From NCBI RefSeq assembly GCF_009765875.1, contig NZ_LMUP01000012.1:1-45372 (forward strand): 45,372 nucleotides of DNA, read 5' to 3'. The DNA is from Pedobacter sp. L105. GTDB taxonomy: Bacteria; Bacteroidota; Bacteroidia; Sphingobacteriales; Sphingobacteriaceae. Shown here piece after piece: positions 1 to 7,422 of the stretch. The translations under genes were made by a program, and so were the position numbers. The notes beneath the pieces were generated by a model. The model made no database searches and was not told the DNA's origin. It saw only the letters and a list, made by a program, of their open reading frames with translations. The first letter of the stretch is position 1, and every line of letters starts with the position of its first letter.

Positions 1-486
1 ACCAAACACAGCGCCAAATCCTGCAGCGATGCCTGCAATCAGCATGATCCGGGTATCCTGTTCGTTTAATTTAAACCAGTTGCCAAACATACCGGCAATA
101 CTGCCGCCAATTTGCACGGCTGTACCTTCACGTCCTGCAGATCCCCCGAACAAATGGGTGATCACAGTGGTAACTAAGATAATAGGGGCCATTCTTGTAG
201 GAATACCGCCACCCGGCTGGTGAATTTCTTCGATCACGAGGTTATTTCCTTTCTCAGAATTTTTCCCTACAGACTGGTAGATAAGGTAGATCAATACTCC
301 TGCGGCAGGCAGGAGAAAAAGAAGCCAGCTATGCAGAAAACGAAAGTGTATGGCTGAACTTAGTAACCATAAAAAGAGGGCAACGGCACTGCCTGTGGTA
401 ATAGCAATAGGGAATACAAGGGAAGTCCAGCGTAACAGATGTTTAAATATGGAATAATTCGCCAGAGATGCGTATCTTTTTTTCAT
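1..486 (-). CDS. ClC-family chloride channel/antiporter, N-terminal part (cut by window edge)
   Basis: The reverse strand reads open from an ATG at 486 to the left edge, giving the first 162 residues. It starts MKKRYASLANYS and has at least three hydrophobic stretches. Near residue 120 the sequence GGSAGREGTAVQIGG matches the ClC selectivity-filter and gating-glutamate signature (GREGP in most members; here GREGT). ClC proteins move chloride through the inner membrane as channels or proton-coupled antiporters, and the E of GREG is the gating glutamate in that family. The gene diverges from the histidine kinase at 808. The family assignment is firm; channel versus antiporter cannot be decided because the C-terminal part is outside the window. 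Confidence 0.85.
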   Translation of the reverse strand, partial: MKKRYASLANYSIFKHLLRWTSLVFPIAITTGSAVALFLWLLSSAIHFRFLHSWLLFLLPAAGVLIYLIYQSVGKNSEKGNNLVIEEIHQPGGGIPTRMAPIILVTTVITHLFGGSAGREGTAVQIGGSIAGMFGNWFKLNEQDTRIMLIAGIAAGFGAVFG

Positions 487-807
487 GATGTTGTTTATGA
501 AAAGGCTGTAGCCATTGGAAAGCTGATTGTTAGTCGATTTGTTTTTCACCTGCAATACATTAGGCACAATTTAATTGTGCGGAGTTAGCAGGCGTCATCA
601 GCAAATGCGGTTTTTAAAAGGAAGACACCATTTCCCTCTCAAAAATAGTTATTTTTTTAAAAAACAAGTAACAGAAACTAATAAAAATTTATTCTTTGGC
701 TAAACCTGTTAAATTATTGAAGCGTATTCAGGAAATCAATTTAGCATATTGGTAAATTACAAAATAATCTCTTGTGAGTGAGAAAAACCGAGTTTTTACA
801 CCTTTAA
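487..807. other. Intergenic region between divergent ClC and kinase genes
   Basis: This 321-base AT-rich spacer separates two divergent genes and must hold both promoters. No ORF of note is present. The only clear structure is the palindrome at 564-580, listed separately. No strong ribosome-binding sequence precedes the kinase ATG at 808. Confidence 0.6.
564..580. promoter_or_regulatory. Perfect 8+1+8 palindrome, candidate operator
   Basis: GCACAATT-T-AATTGTGC is a perfect inverted repeat with a single central base. It lies 78 bases upstream of the ClC start and about 230 bases upstream of the kinase. A dyad this short and symmetric with a one-base centre fits a dimeric regulator site better than an RNA hairpin. 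The cognate regulator is unknown. Confidence 0.35.
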
Positions 808-2199
808 ATGCTATATTTGTTTTCACAGTTTCGATTCATGCATCTCAAATCAAGGCTTAAAAGAATTCAGTTAAAACTCATAGGGAGAGCATCTGAATTT
901 TCATTGGAAGCAAGAATCTATCATTCTATATGTATTGTAGCTTTTTTTGCGCTGGCCTATAATGTTCCTTTTAATTATTTTGTAGGATTGCCAAAAGCTG
1001 CCCTAATCTGTTTGATCGCACTTTCAGGATTTGCCTGGTTATATTATGTTTCCAGGGTAAAAAAGAAATTCACCTACAGCGTTTTAGGTCTTGGCTTATT
1101 TGGGAATGTGTTTTTTACCGCGATTTACTTTATTAATTCAGGAGTTAACGGGCCTACCCTGATCTTATTTGCACTTTTCTTTTATCTGTTATCCGCAACT
1201 GCACCTAAGCATCAGCAGTGGATATGGTTACTGGTTAATATTGTCGTTGTGACATCTTTATGTGTGATACAATATATAATTCCTTCGTGGGTACCCAGTA
1301 GTTATGAAAATGAACTCAGCCGTTATACCGATACAATTTCGGCTTATATGGTGGTCATCATATCTATATTTTATTCACTGAGATATATCCGTATAAATTA
1401 CGAAACAGAAAAGAAATCTGCTATTGACAAGGCTCTGGATATAGAATTAAAGAACATTCAGCTGGAGCTGGTTAACGGGGAGAAAAACAAATTATTTTCT
1501 ATCGTGGCGCATGATCTGAGGAGCCCGCTGGCCTCTATACAAAGTTACCTCGAGCTCTTAACAGCGTTTCCTTTAAAAGAAGAAGAGAAGAAGGAGATAG
1601 AGCTTAAACTGCTTTCACTTACAAAAAACACGTCTAACATGATGGCCAATTTGTTATCGTGGTCAAAATCACAGCTGGAAGGTGTTCAGGTTAATACGCA
1701 GACCCTAAACCTGATGAAAACCCTAAGGGACATGCTTAAAGTGGAAACCAGTATTGCCCATGAGAAGGAGATCATTTTAACATATCATATAGACGAAAAT
1801 ATTTATGTTCAGGCAGATGCTAATATGCTAATGCTGGTTATCCGTAATTTAATCAACAATGCGATTAAATTTACCCCGGAGGGTGGGAATATTCAGATTA
1901 TGGTTGTGGTAGATGATGATTGCAGGATTACAGTAACTGACTCTGGTAAGGGAATCGCCGAATCGGATCAAAAACATGTATTTTCTTTAAAAGCTAAATC
2001 GACTTTCGGAACGAATAACGAAAAGGGTGTTGGACTGGGACTCATTTTGTGTAAGGAATTTATTGAATTGCAAAAAGGGTCAATAGAATTTAGGAGTACA
2101 CAGGGCAGAGGAACTAGTTTCACGGTTTCTATACCAGTAACTAAACTCAATATAGATTCTTCCTCCCAGCAGAGCGAATGGAGTGATATCATGGAATAG
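808..2199 (+). CDS. Membrane-bound sensor histidine kinase
   Basis: This 463-residue protein has an N-terminal membrane region with about six hydrophobic segments (residues 36-195), a short coiled linker, then a HisKA/HATPase core. The H box is FSIVAHDLRSPLASIQ with phosphoacceptor His235. The N box is around 347-355 (NLINNAIKF), the G1 box DSGKGI at 378-383 and the G2 box GVGLGL at 407-412. There is no PAS or HAMP domain and no fused receiver. It probably senses a membrane or lipid-phase signal and phosphorylates a separate regulator; the nearest receiver is the orphan at 3578-3940, but they are not adjacent. A second ATG at 838 (MHLKSRL) is a serious alternative start, because a TATATTTG box lies at 812-819, inside the longer reading. 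Confidence 0.9.
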   Translation: MLYLFSQFRFMHLKSRLKRIQLKLIGRASEFSLEARIYHSICIVAFFALAYNVPFNYFVGLPKAALICLIALSGFAWLYYVSRVKKKFTYSVLGLGLFGNVFFTAIYFINSGVNGPTLILFALFFYLLSATAPKHQQWIWLLVNIVVVTSLCVIQYIIPSWVPSSYENELSRYTDTISAYMVVIISIFYSLRYIRINYETEKKSAIDKALDIELKNIQLELVNGEKNKLFSIVAHDLRSPLASIQSYLELLTAFPLKEEEKKEIELKLLSLTKNTSNMMANLLSWSKSQLEGVQVNTQTLNLMKTLRDMLKVETSIAHEKEIILTYHIDENIYVQADANMLMLVIRNLINNAIKFTPEGGNIQIMVVVDDDCRITVTDSGKGIAESDQKHVFSLKAKSTFGTNNEKGVGLGLILCKEFIELQKGSIEFRSTQGRGTSFTVSIPVTKLNIDSSSQQSEWSDIME

Positions 2200-2297
2200 C
2201 TTTTTGATACTAATTCGTAAGGTTTGAGGTAGTTGTCTGAATAGTAAGTATTTGTATTTGTTTCTTTTGTTTAATTCTGAAATATTAATATCTTTGG

Positions 2298-2374
2298 GTA
2301 GTCCTCATGACTACATTAACTCTATACGATTAATGCATGAGCCGGGTAGACTGAACAATGCCCGGCTTTTTTTC
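2298..2374 (+). terminator. Rho-independent terminator after the kinase
   Basis: AGCCGGG at 2340-2346 pairs with CCCGGCT at 2361-2367 and is followed directly by a run of T, the classical terminator layout on the + strand. A smaller hairpin precedes it (GTAGTC 2298-2303 with GACTAC 2309-2314). Confidence 0.7.
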
Positions 2375-2659
2375 CACATTTCATCAGCTATTATTTTTTA
2401 CTAGTGTATAACCTATAAATTTTAGATCTCTAAGAGTGAAAAATAACTAAATGGCTTTAACGAATTGATTTCGCATATTTTCATTTTGATATCTGTGTAT
2501 TAAATACACTTACATGATTAAAATAAATTTTAATTGTTAACATTCGGGGCTTTAAACGCAGTATTGTTAAGAAAAAAAACGGTACATCACATGATTAATT
2601 AGCTATATTAGACTTATAAAATAATAAGTCGAGTATAATTAAATGATAATTTATAAATC
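2375..2659. other. AT-rich spacer
   Basis: Together with the terminator region this forms a gap of about 460 bases between the kinase and the next small gene. It is very AT-rich with many short direct A/T runs. No reading frame, RNA fold or repeat could be supported. Confidence 0.5.
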
Positions 2660-2803
2660 ATGGAAAACAAAACGGCAGAAAACACCGAAAGACCTTTAAC
2701 AACTGATCCTTTTTTGGTTAATACAATTGTAGAAATCTTAACCAGCGAAATTGAAGGGATTAACAAATTTCTAAACCAGGCTACGCTACTGGAAAACGAT
2801 TAA
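2660..2803 (+). CDS. Small hypothetical protein, 47 residues
   Basis: An ATG at 2660 opens a 47-codon frame ending in TAA. The protein starts MENKTAENTERPLTTDPF and continues with a predicted amphipathic helix (VNTIVEILTSEIEGINKF). It is acidic, has no Cys, no signal peptide and no membrane segment. No family is recognised. Support for a real gene is its clean start, a balanced soluble-protein composition unlike the surrounding AT-rich sequence, and a following hairpin at 2808-2828. It converges on the small Cys-rich gene at 2891-3136. It could be a small regulatory protein or a peptide precursor; neither is demonstrated. Confidence 0.45.
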   Translation: MENKTAENTERPLTTDPFLVNTIVEILTSEIEGINKFLNQATLLEND

Positions 2804-2807
2804 TTAA

Positions 2808-2871
2808 AATCCTGCGCCAGGCAGGATTTATACCAGCTTAATCAGGGATAGTTTGATAACCTATCCTTGAT
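2808..2871. terminator. Two hairpins between small convergent genes
   Basis: AATCCTGC 2808-2815 pairs with GCAGGATT 2821-2828 around a five-base loop. A second hairpin pairs 2841-2851 (ATCAGGGATAG) with 2861-2871 (CTATCCTTGAT, one G-T pair). They lie between genes that end toward each other and probably terminate transcription from both sides. Long T runs are missing, so efficiency is uncertain. Confidence 0.45.
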
Positions 2872-2890
2872 GCTAATCTTTAAGCTGCGA

Positions 2891-3136
2891 TCAGGGGGGA
2901 CAGCCCATCACCAAAACATTTGGTTGCGGAAGGCATCTGGTTAGTGCATTTAAGATATTCGTCCGTAAAGTTACAGCAAGGGGAGCCGTTGGCGTTGCCC
3001 CGCCGGCAGGAGCAAATATAGCGCATATACAACACCCAACCGGAGGACAGCTCGGCATACCGGCAGCCAGTGAATAACTTGAGGCTAACGTCGGATCACC
3101 TGATACATAGTTATACCAGAAATTTGCCATAATCAC
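2891..3136 (-). CDS. Small Cys-rich protein of the W..Y / CP..CAI type
   Basis: An 81-residue protein starts MIMANFWYNY (a second ATG lies at 3130). It has a W-Y-N-Y N-terminus, a central SCPPVGCCICAIFAP segment and a C-terminal NVLVMGCPP, with six Cys in all. I recall small Bacteroidota proteins of about 70-110 residues sharing an early aromatic W/Y, a Pro-Ser-Cys-Pro, a CAI-x-A motif, then an L...I..AL helix and NV at the end; function unknown. The gene is richer in G+C than the AT-rich desert around it, which supports coding. No signal peptide is evident. It may be a secreted or modified small protein; the extra Cys pair in GCCIC is notable. The family recall is not verified. Confidence 0.6.
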   Translation of the reverse strand: MIMANFWYNYVSGDPTLASSYSLAAGMPSCPPVGCCICAIFAPAGGATPTAPLAVTLRTNILNALTRCLPQPNVLVMGCPP

Positions 3137-3577
3137 TGATGGTTTTATAGATCAAAAGCCAATCAAAAAACTTTAATGAATACTCCTTATTTTCAGCTTC
3201 GGCTCTTATACAACTACTAATTGTAGCTTATAAGGCTAAGTTAAATTAAAATATTTTGATCTTTCAGGGTAAAATGTCACCAAATATTTCATAACTCAGA
3301 TCGTAAAAAATGATCTATCAGCCTCGAAAATTTAGATTATTTATAGAAAATATAAAATAATTAATATTTTTTTTCAATCGGCATAGGACATTTGCCCTTT
3401 TTTTGCAACTACCTATTTAAGAACCCTAAACTTAATCAGGATGTTAAAATTAATTATTCGTTTAAAAGAGTCTGTTAAAGAACCACCAGACTAGAAATTC
3501 AGGTAGGCAGCAGGCCATTTAGTTTTAGGTTGGTTAATACTTTGGACCTGCTGCACCTACCTTAAAAGATTTATTTT
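3137..3577. other. AT-rich intergenic region with an imperfect inverted repeat
   Basis: No credible gene was found in these 441 bases. The region must contain the promoter of the small minus-strand gene at 2891-3136 and the 3' end of the receiver transcript. The right part holds an imperfect inverted repeat, 3501-3516 against 3544-3562 (AGGTAGGCAGCAGG versus CCTGCTGCACCTACCT), with about 27 bases between. It lies just downstream of the receiver stop and may fold at the end of that transcript. Confidence 0.5.
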
Positions 3578-3940
3578 TTAGTGAAGCGTGATCTGTTTAT
3601 CTATTTTTTGCAAAATATCATTCAGATCGAAGGGTTTACTAATAAAATCATTTGCACATTGCTGCATATTAATACTTTCCGGGCGGGCATGTGCAGACAT
3701 CACTATGATAGGCACATTTTTAATCTCTTTCATCGCCCTGATTTCTTTACATAGTTCCAGTCCGTTCCCATCAGGCAACATCACATCCAGTAAAAACAAA
3801 TCCGGAATGTTATCATTCATGGCAGCGTGAAAAGTGCTCACATTGGGAAATAATTTTACACCATAACCTTCTTCTTCCAGGATAAATTCTATGATCTGTC
3901 TGATGTCCTGATCATCTTCTACTACGTGTATTTGTTTCAT
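3578..3940 (-). CDS. Stand-alone response-regulator receiver protein
   Basis: The 120 residues form a single receiver (REC) domain with no output domain. The acidic pocket is E8-D9-D10, the phosphoacceptor is Asp52 in LFLLDVMLP, the switch residue Ser82 is in IIVMSAHA, and Lys102 is in FISKPF. Such single-domain receivers act by protein contact, for example in phosphorelays, or by docking on a target. It may receive phosphate from the orphan kinase at 808-2199, but the genes are on opposite strands and 1.4 kb apart, so this is only a suggestion. It is divergent from the peroxiredoxin gene. Confidence 0.9.
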   Translation of the reverse strand: MKQIHVVEDDQDIRQIIEFILEEEGYGVKLFPNVSTFHAAMNDNIPDLFLLDVMLPDGNGLELCKEIRAMKEIKNVPIIVMSAHARPESINMQQCANDFISKPFDLNDILQKIDKQITLH

Positions 3941-4011
3941 TATTTTAAGCGTTTTAACAGCTATACATCTGTCAGCTATAAACTATTAATTTCCTGACCG
4001 GAGCATAGGTG

Positions 4012-4047
4012 TTATTGGTATATAGTTTACAAACCTTATACCAATAA
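4012..4047. promoter_or_regulatory. Perfect 11-bp inverted repeat in a divergent promoter region
   Basis: TTATTGGTATA at 4012-4022 is repeated in inverse as TATACCAATAA at 4037-4047, with 14 bases between. It lies 72 bases upstream of the receiver gene and 145 bases upstream of the peroxiredoxin gene. The arms are too AT-rich for a good terminator and there is no T run, so a regulator binding site is more likely. Confidence 0.35.
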
Positions 4048-4191
4048 TGTTGTTTTCTAAATAAAACTGCAAATTATTGATAATTGGAAGAGATCTTACG
4101 CAGAAGATTATTGGTTTGAAAAATGTAAAATTTCTTTATATCCGGTTTATTGTGCGCTATTCTTCTAAGCTTTGTGATCTAACAAAAATTT

Positions 4192-4716
4192 ATGAAATAC
4201 TTCAAATTATTATTATGTCTGTTCGTATTCCTTTTTACCATTGGAGCGGCTTCGGCACAAACAGATGGTACCATTAAAATCGGTGACAAAGTCCCTTTAT
4301 TCGTTTTAAAAGATCAGGATGGCAAAACATTCGATATTAAGAATTATATCGGCAAGCAAAAACTGGTGATTTATTTTTATCCAAAAGATGAGAGTTCAGT
4401 ATGTACAAAAGAGGCATGTGCCTTCCGCGATAGTTTTAGCCAGTATAAAGATGCTAAAGCGATGGTAATCGGTATCAATTCGGGAACTGTAGAAAGTCAT
4501 AAGAGTTTTCAAAAGAATCATAACCTGCCATTTACTTTACTAAGCGACCCGAACAACGAAGTATTGAAAATGTTCGGTGTTAAAAGTGTAATGACCTTTA
4601 CCGGAAGAGAAACCTTTGTGATAGACCTGTCTGGAAAAGTAGTTTTTACCTATACGGGATTTTTAAAAGGCGATGCCCATTCAGAAAAAGTATTGGCGTA
4701 CTTGGCCAAACCCTAA
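4192..4716 (+). CDS. Exported peroxiredoxin, PrxQ/BCP type
   Basis: This 174-residue protein has an N-terminal signal peptide (MKYFKLLLCLFVFLFTIGAASA, likely cut after about 22 residues), then a thioredoxin-fold AhpC/TSA domain. The peroxidatic cysteine is Cys71 in ESSVCTKEAC and the resolving cysteine Cys76 lies five residues on, the arrangement of PrxQ/BCP enzymes, which reduce hydroperoxides. Export suggests peroxide defence in the periplasm. The VirJ-like gene follows after 9 bases, so they are probably co-transcribed. The start is chosen because it gives a complete signal peptide. Confidence 0.88.
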   Translation: MKYFKLLLCLFVFLFTIGAASAQTDGTIKIGDKVPLFVLKDQDGKTFDIKNYIGKQKLVIYFYPKDESSVCTKEACAFRDSFSQYKDAKAMVIGINSGTVESHKSFQKNHNLPFTLLSDPNNEVLKMFGVKSVMTFTGRETFVIDLSGKVVFTYTGFLKGDAHSEKVLAYLAKP

Positions 4717-4725
4717 TTTTTACTC

Positions 4726-5424
4726 ATGACACGGAAGATGAAACTATGCTTCTGCCTTTTAGTAGCTACATTTAGTCTGCTAAAGGCATCAGCACAAACC
4801 GCCCCAGACTTATCTGATTACCCTTTACACGTACAATTTAAGCGGTCATCCAAGCCGGTATTAGTTTATTTAACAGGGGATGGAGGCTGGAACAGCTTTT
4901 CTGAAGGACTGGTTAATGAATTGGGGAAAAGTGGATATGCTACTATTGCGCTCGATACCCGTAAATATTTCTGGACAGGGAAAACCCCTGATGAATTTGC
5001 CAGAGATATGAAAATGATCTTATCTGCTTATCTTAAAGCCTGGAATAAGGAATCATTCTCCATTATCGGTTATTCCTTTGGGGCAGATGTAGGTGCCTTT
5101 TTACCGGCACATTTGCCAGAACAGCTATCAGCAAAAATTAATTCGCTGGTATTGCTTTCGCCAGGCCTTACTACCGCATATGTAGTGAAACTTAAAAATA
5201 TGCTCAATTTTGGGGCTTCTACAGCAAACGAAAAATATAAAGTATATCCTGAATTGCTTAAATCTGCGGTGCCGGTGTGGTGCATTTTTGGAAAAGACGA
5301 AGAAAGTGACTTTTACGGTGTGCTAAAGGAAACCGATAAAATTCATAAATTGAATGTCCCTGGTAACCATCATTACAATGATGATACTCCTGCTGTTGCC
5401 AGGGCTGTTTTAAAGGGGCTTTGA
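4726..5424 (+). CDS. Exported VirJ/AcvB-like alpha/beta hydrolase
   Basis: This 232-residue protein has a signal peptide (residues 1-23, ending KASAQ) and an alpha/beta-hydrolase domain with the VirJ hallmarks: GDGGW at 51-55 and GYSFGADVG at 115-123 with nucleophile Ser117. A candidate acid is in FGKDEESDF and a candidate His in PGNHHYNDD. AcvB/VirJ proteins are periplasmic; AcvB has been described as a lysyl-phosphatidylglycerol hydrolase, so a role in lipid or envelope homeostasis is plausible. The start may instead be the ATG at 4738. It sits 9 bases after an exported peroxiredoxin, giving a two-gene periplasmic unit. Confidence 0.8.
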   Translation: MTRKMKLCFCLLVATFSLLKASAQTAPDLSDYPLHVQFKRSSKPVLVYLTGDGGWNSFSEGLVNELGKSGYATIALDTRKYFWTGKTPDEFARDMKMILSAYLKAWNKESFSIIGYSFGADVGAFLPAHLPEQLSAKINSLVLLSPGLTTAYVVKLKNMLNFGASTANEKYKVYPELLKSAVPVWCIFGKDEESDFYGVLKETDKIHKLNVPGNHHYNDDTPAVARAVLKGL

Positions 5425-5430
5425 GATTAA

Positions 5431-5470
5431 AAAAAAGAAGCGGGGATACATCCTCCGACGTATCCCCGCT
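5431..5470 (-). terminator. Strong hairpin with T tract on the minus strand
   Basis: AGCGGGGATAC at 5439-5449 pairs perfectly with GTATCCCCGCT at 5460-5470. The A run at 5429-5436 becomes a T tract when read on the minus strand, so it best fits as terminator of the permease transcript ending at 5659, and it may also stop the VirJ transcript from the left. Confidence 0.7.
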
Positions 5471-5658
5471 ATCTAAATTAACGCTCTCATATATACAGAC
5501 GCTTAGAATTTCACTTTATTGTATCAACCTTAAATTATTTTAATAATTATCTTGTTACCGATAAGGTAAGTGCTTTTTTTGACGGACATGATGTGATTTG
5601 ACCTTAAAAACCAGGTCGGCTGACTGTTTTATAGCAAAGATCATTTGATCATCGTTAT

Positions 5659-6120
5659 TTAAATCCCTTCCTCTTTTCTGAGATCTTTTTTTCTTTCTTC
5701 CAGCTCCTTTGCAGAATCTATAGAATGCGAATGGTGTATATCGTCATCATCCTGGGTTACATCAGAAAGTTTTTGATAGTATTTATGCAATACATCTAAT
5801 TCTGACTCTGTCAGATCTTCGATATCAACCATACGGTTACTCGCATGCCTGCTTGCAGCGATCAGCTCATTCAATTTAAGCTGGATAGCTTTACCATCCT
5901 TATTCTGCGATTTCTGAATTAAGAAAACCATCAGAAAAGTAATGATCGTAGTACCCGTATTGATCACCAATTGCCAGGTGTCTGAATACTTAAAGATTGG
6001 TCCGGTTACCCCCCAAATGATGATTACCGCCAGTGCAATACCAAATGCTGAGGAACTACCTGTCCAGCAGGTGATTTTAGTTGACATTGTCTCAAAAAAT
6101 GAGTCTTTCTTTTTTTCCAT
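5659..6120 (-). CDS. Low-affinity iron permease family (Fet4-like) protein
   Basis: The 153-residue protein has the conserved start F..M...ITCWTGSSSAFGIALAVIIIW, then GPIFKYSDTWQLVINTGTTIITFLMVFLIQ and QN.D..AIQLKLNELI, the signature of the Iron_permease family (PF04120). Two membrane helices are visible, at about 25-40 and 50-68, followed by a long charged cytosolic tail with DDDDIHHSHS. The bacterial members are named after yeast Fet4, but their transport function is little tested, so a role in metal transport is by homology only. It is divergent from lspA with a 125-base shared promoter region. Confidence 0.85.
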   Translation of the reverse strand: MEKKKDSFFETMSTKITCWTGSSSAFGIALAVIIIWGVTGPIFKYSDTWQLVINTGTTIITFLMVFLIQKSQNKDGKAIQLKLNELIAASRHASNRMVDIEDLTESELDVLHKYYQKLSDVTQDDDDIHHSHSIDSAKELEERKKDLRKEEGI

Positions 6121-6194
6121 GATAGCTATAAAATAGATTTTGGTCGTTATAACACTGCCGTGGGAATTCTGTTTTGTCTCTTTATCATTATTTA

Positions 6195-6226
6195 TTTGAG
6201 ATTTAAAGTAAAAGGGTTTATGTTTA
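6195..6226 (+). promoter_or_regulatory. Candidate Bacteroidota promoter of lspA
   Basis: TTTG at 6195-6198 and TATGTTTA at 6219-6226 are separated by 20 bases, close to the Bacteroidota -33/-7 consensus (TTTG, TAnnTTTG), with one mismatch in the last base. The lspA ATG follows 19 bases later. Confidence 0.4.
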
Positions 6227-6245
6227 TACCAATTAATGTCTGATA

Positions 6246-6749
6246 ATGAATAAACAGCAAAGAAATATCTATGTACTGATCATAGTCATAGCGAATATGA
6301 TATTCGATCAGTTCTCTAAATATGAGGCCAGGCTGAATATTGCATACGATCAAACTATAAATGTGATAGGTAAACATTTTATCCTAACTAAAATAGAGAA
6401 CTCCGGTGCGTTTTTAAGTACAGGTGATTCGCTTGAAGGTTCAGTGAAATTCATTTTCTTATCCTTACTTCCCTTAATTGCACTTTCTTACGGCATCTAT
6501 TACCTGCTCAGACATCCTTATCTGCCCCGTTTACTGGCATTTGGAATTAGCTTTGTAATTGGCGGGGGGCTAGGGAATCTATATGACAGGATCGTCTACG
6601 GATCGGTAACTGATTTTATGCATGTAGACTTCCTTCTTTTTAAAACAGGTATATTTAATCTGGCCGATGTTTCTATTATGGTCGGCATGGTGATGATCAT
6701 AATCAATTTATATGTAAAACGTCCTGTTCCTGAATTGTTGGAAGATTAA
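6246..6749 (+). CDS. lspA: Lipoprotein signal peptidase (signal peptidase II)
   Basis: LspA cleaves prolipoprotein signal peptides in the inner membrane after lipid attachment to the lipobox Cys. The 167-residue protein has four hydrophobic segments and the family motifs ENSGAFLS (51-58), GGGLGNLYDRI with catalytic Asp114, VTDFMH, and FNLADVSI with catalytic Asp141. Length is normal for the family. The cyclophilin gene starts 4 bases after its stop, so the two are translated from one message. Its substrates include lipoproteins such as the SusD protein of this window. Confidence 0.95.
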   Translation: MNKQQRNIYVLIIVIANMIFDQFSKYEARLNIAYDQTINVIGKHFILTKIENSGAFLSTGDSLEGSVKFIFLSLLPLIALSYGIYYLLRHPYLPRLLAFGISFVIGGGLGNLYDRIVYGSVTDFMHVDFLLFKTGIFNLADVSIMVGMVMIIINLYVKRPVPELLED

Positions 6750-6753
6750 TGTT

Positions 6754-7422
6754 ATGAAAAAACTATTTATACTTGTTTCCCTGATATCTCTTTCAGTATC
6801 ACTTGCTAAAGCACAAACCTGGTTTGTGCAACTGTCAACTCCTAAAGGCAGCATGATCCTGATGTTATATGATGAAACGCCAAAACACAGGGATAACTTC
6901 CTCAAAGGAATTAAAAGTGGTTTATTCAAAGATGCTGAGTTTAACCGCGTAATTAAAGATTTTGTAAGCCAGGGCGGGGAACTGGACGAAACCATATTGG
7001 ACAGGGAAAAATTACATCCTGGAGTACCGCTGCAACGTGTTGATGCGGAGATTAAACCTAATCTTTTTCATAAAAAGGGAGCTTTGGGCCAGGGTAGAAA
7101 TGACAATCCCGAAAAAAGCTCTTACCTGGATCAGATTTATCTGGTGCAGGGAAAAGTACGCACCGATGCAGAACTGGATATCATCGCCTCAAAATCCGGG
7201 CATCAGTTTACTCCTGCACAAAGAGAAGTGTATAAAACAATAGGAGGTACGCCGAAACTGGATGGCGATTATACTATTTTTGGAGAAGTGGTGCAGGGAA
7301 TGGATGTGGCAGAAGCTATCAATGCCGTACAAACCAATAAACACGATCTTCCTGTTACGCCGATAAAATTTACCCTGCGCATTCTCGATAAAAAAGAGGC
7401 TAAAAAAATACTTAAACGGTAA
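6754..7422 (+). CDS. Exported cyclophilin-type peptidyl-prolyl isomerase
   Basis: The 222-residue protein has a signal peptide (MKKLFILVSLISLSVSLAKAQ) and a cyclophilin domain. The active-site pattern FNRVIKDFVSQGGE matches FHRVIPGFMIQGGD of cyclophilins, keeping the catalytic Arg, the Phe and the Gln. A roughly 30-residue insertion around residues 125-150 (HQFTPAQREVYKTIGG) is typical of Bacteroidota homologues. It should assist proline isomerisation of exported proteins in the periplasm. It follows lspA by 4 bases. Its last 11 bases overlap tail-to-tail with the GHKL ATPase gene. Confidence 0.9.
   Translation: MKKLFILVSLISLSVSLAKAQTWFVQLSTPKGSMILMLYDETPKHRDNFLKGIKSGLFKDAEFNRVIKDFVSQGGELDETILDREKLHPGVPLQRVDAEIKPNLFHKKGALGQGRNDNPEKSSYLDQIYLVQGKVRTDAELDIIASKSGHQFTPAQREVYKTIGGTPKLDGDYTIFGEVVQGMDVAEAINAVQTNKHDLPVTPIKFTLRILDKKEAKKILKR

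Noticed and set aside
4077..4277. A short + strand frame upstream of the peroxiredoxin
   Set aside because: It overlaps the peroxiredoxin start in another frame and shows no protein-like pattern; the signal peptide of the peroxiredoxin is decisive.
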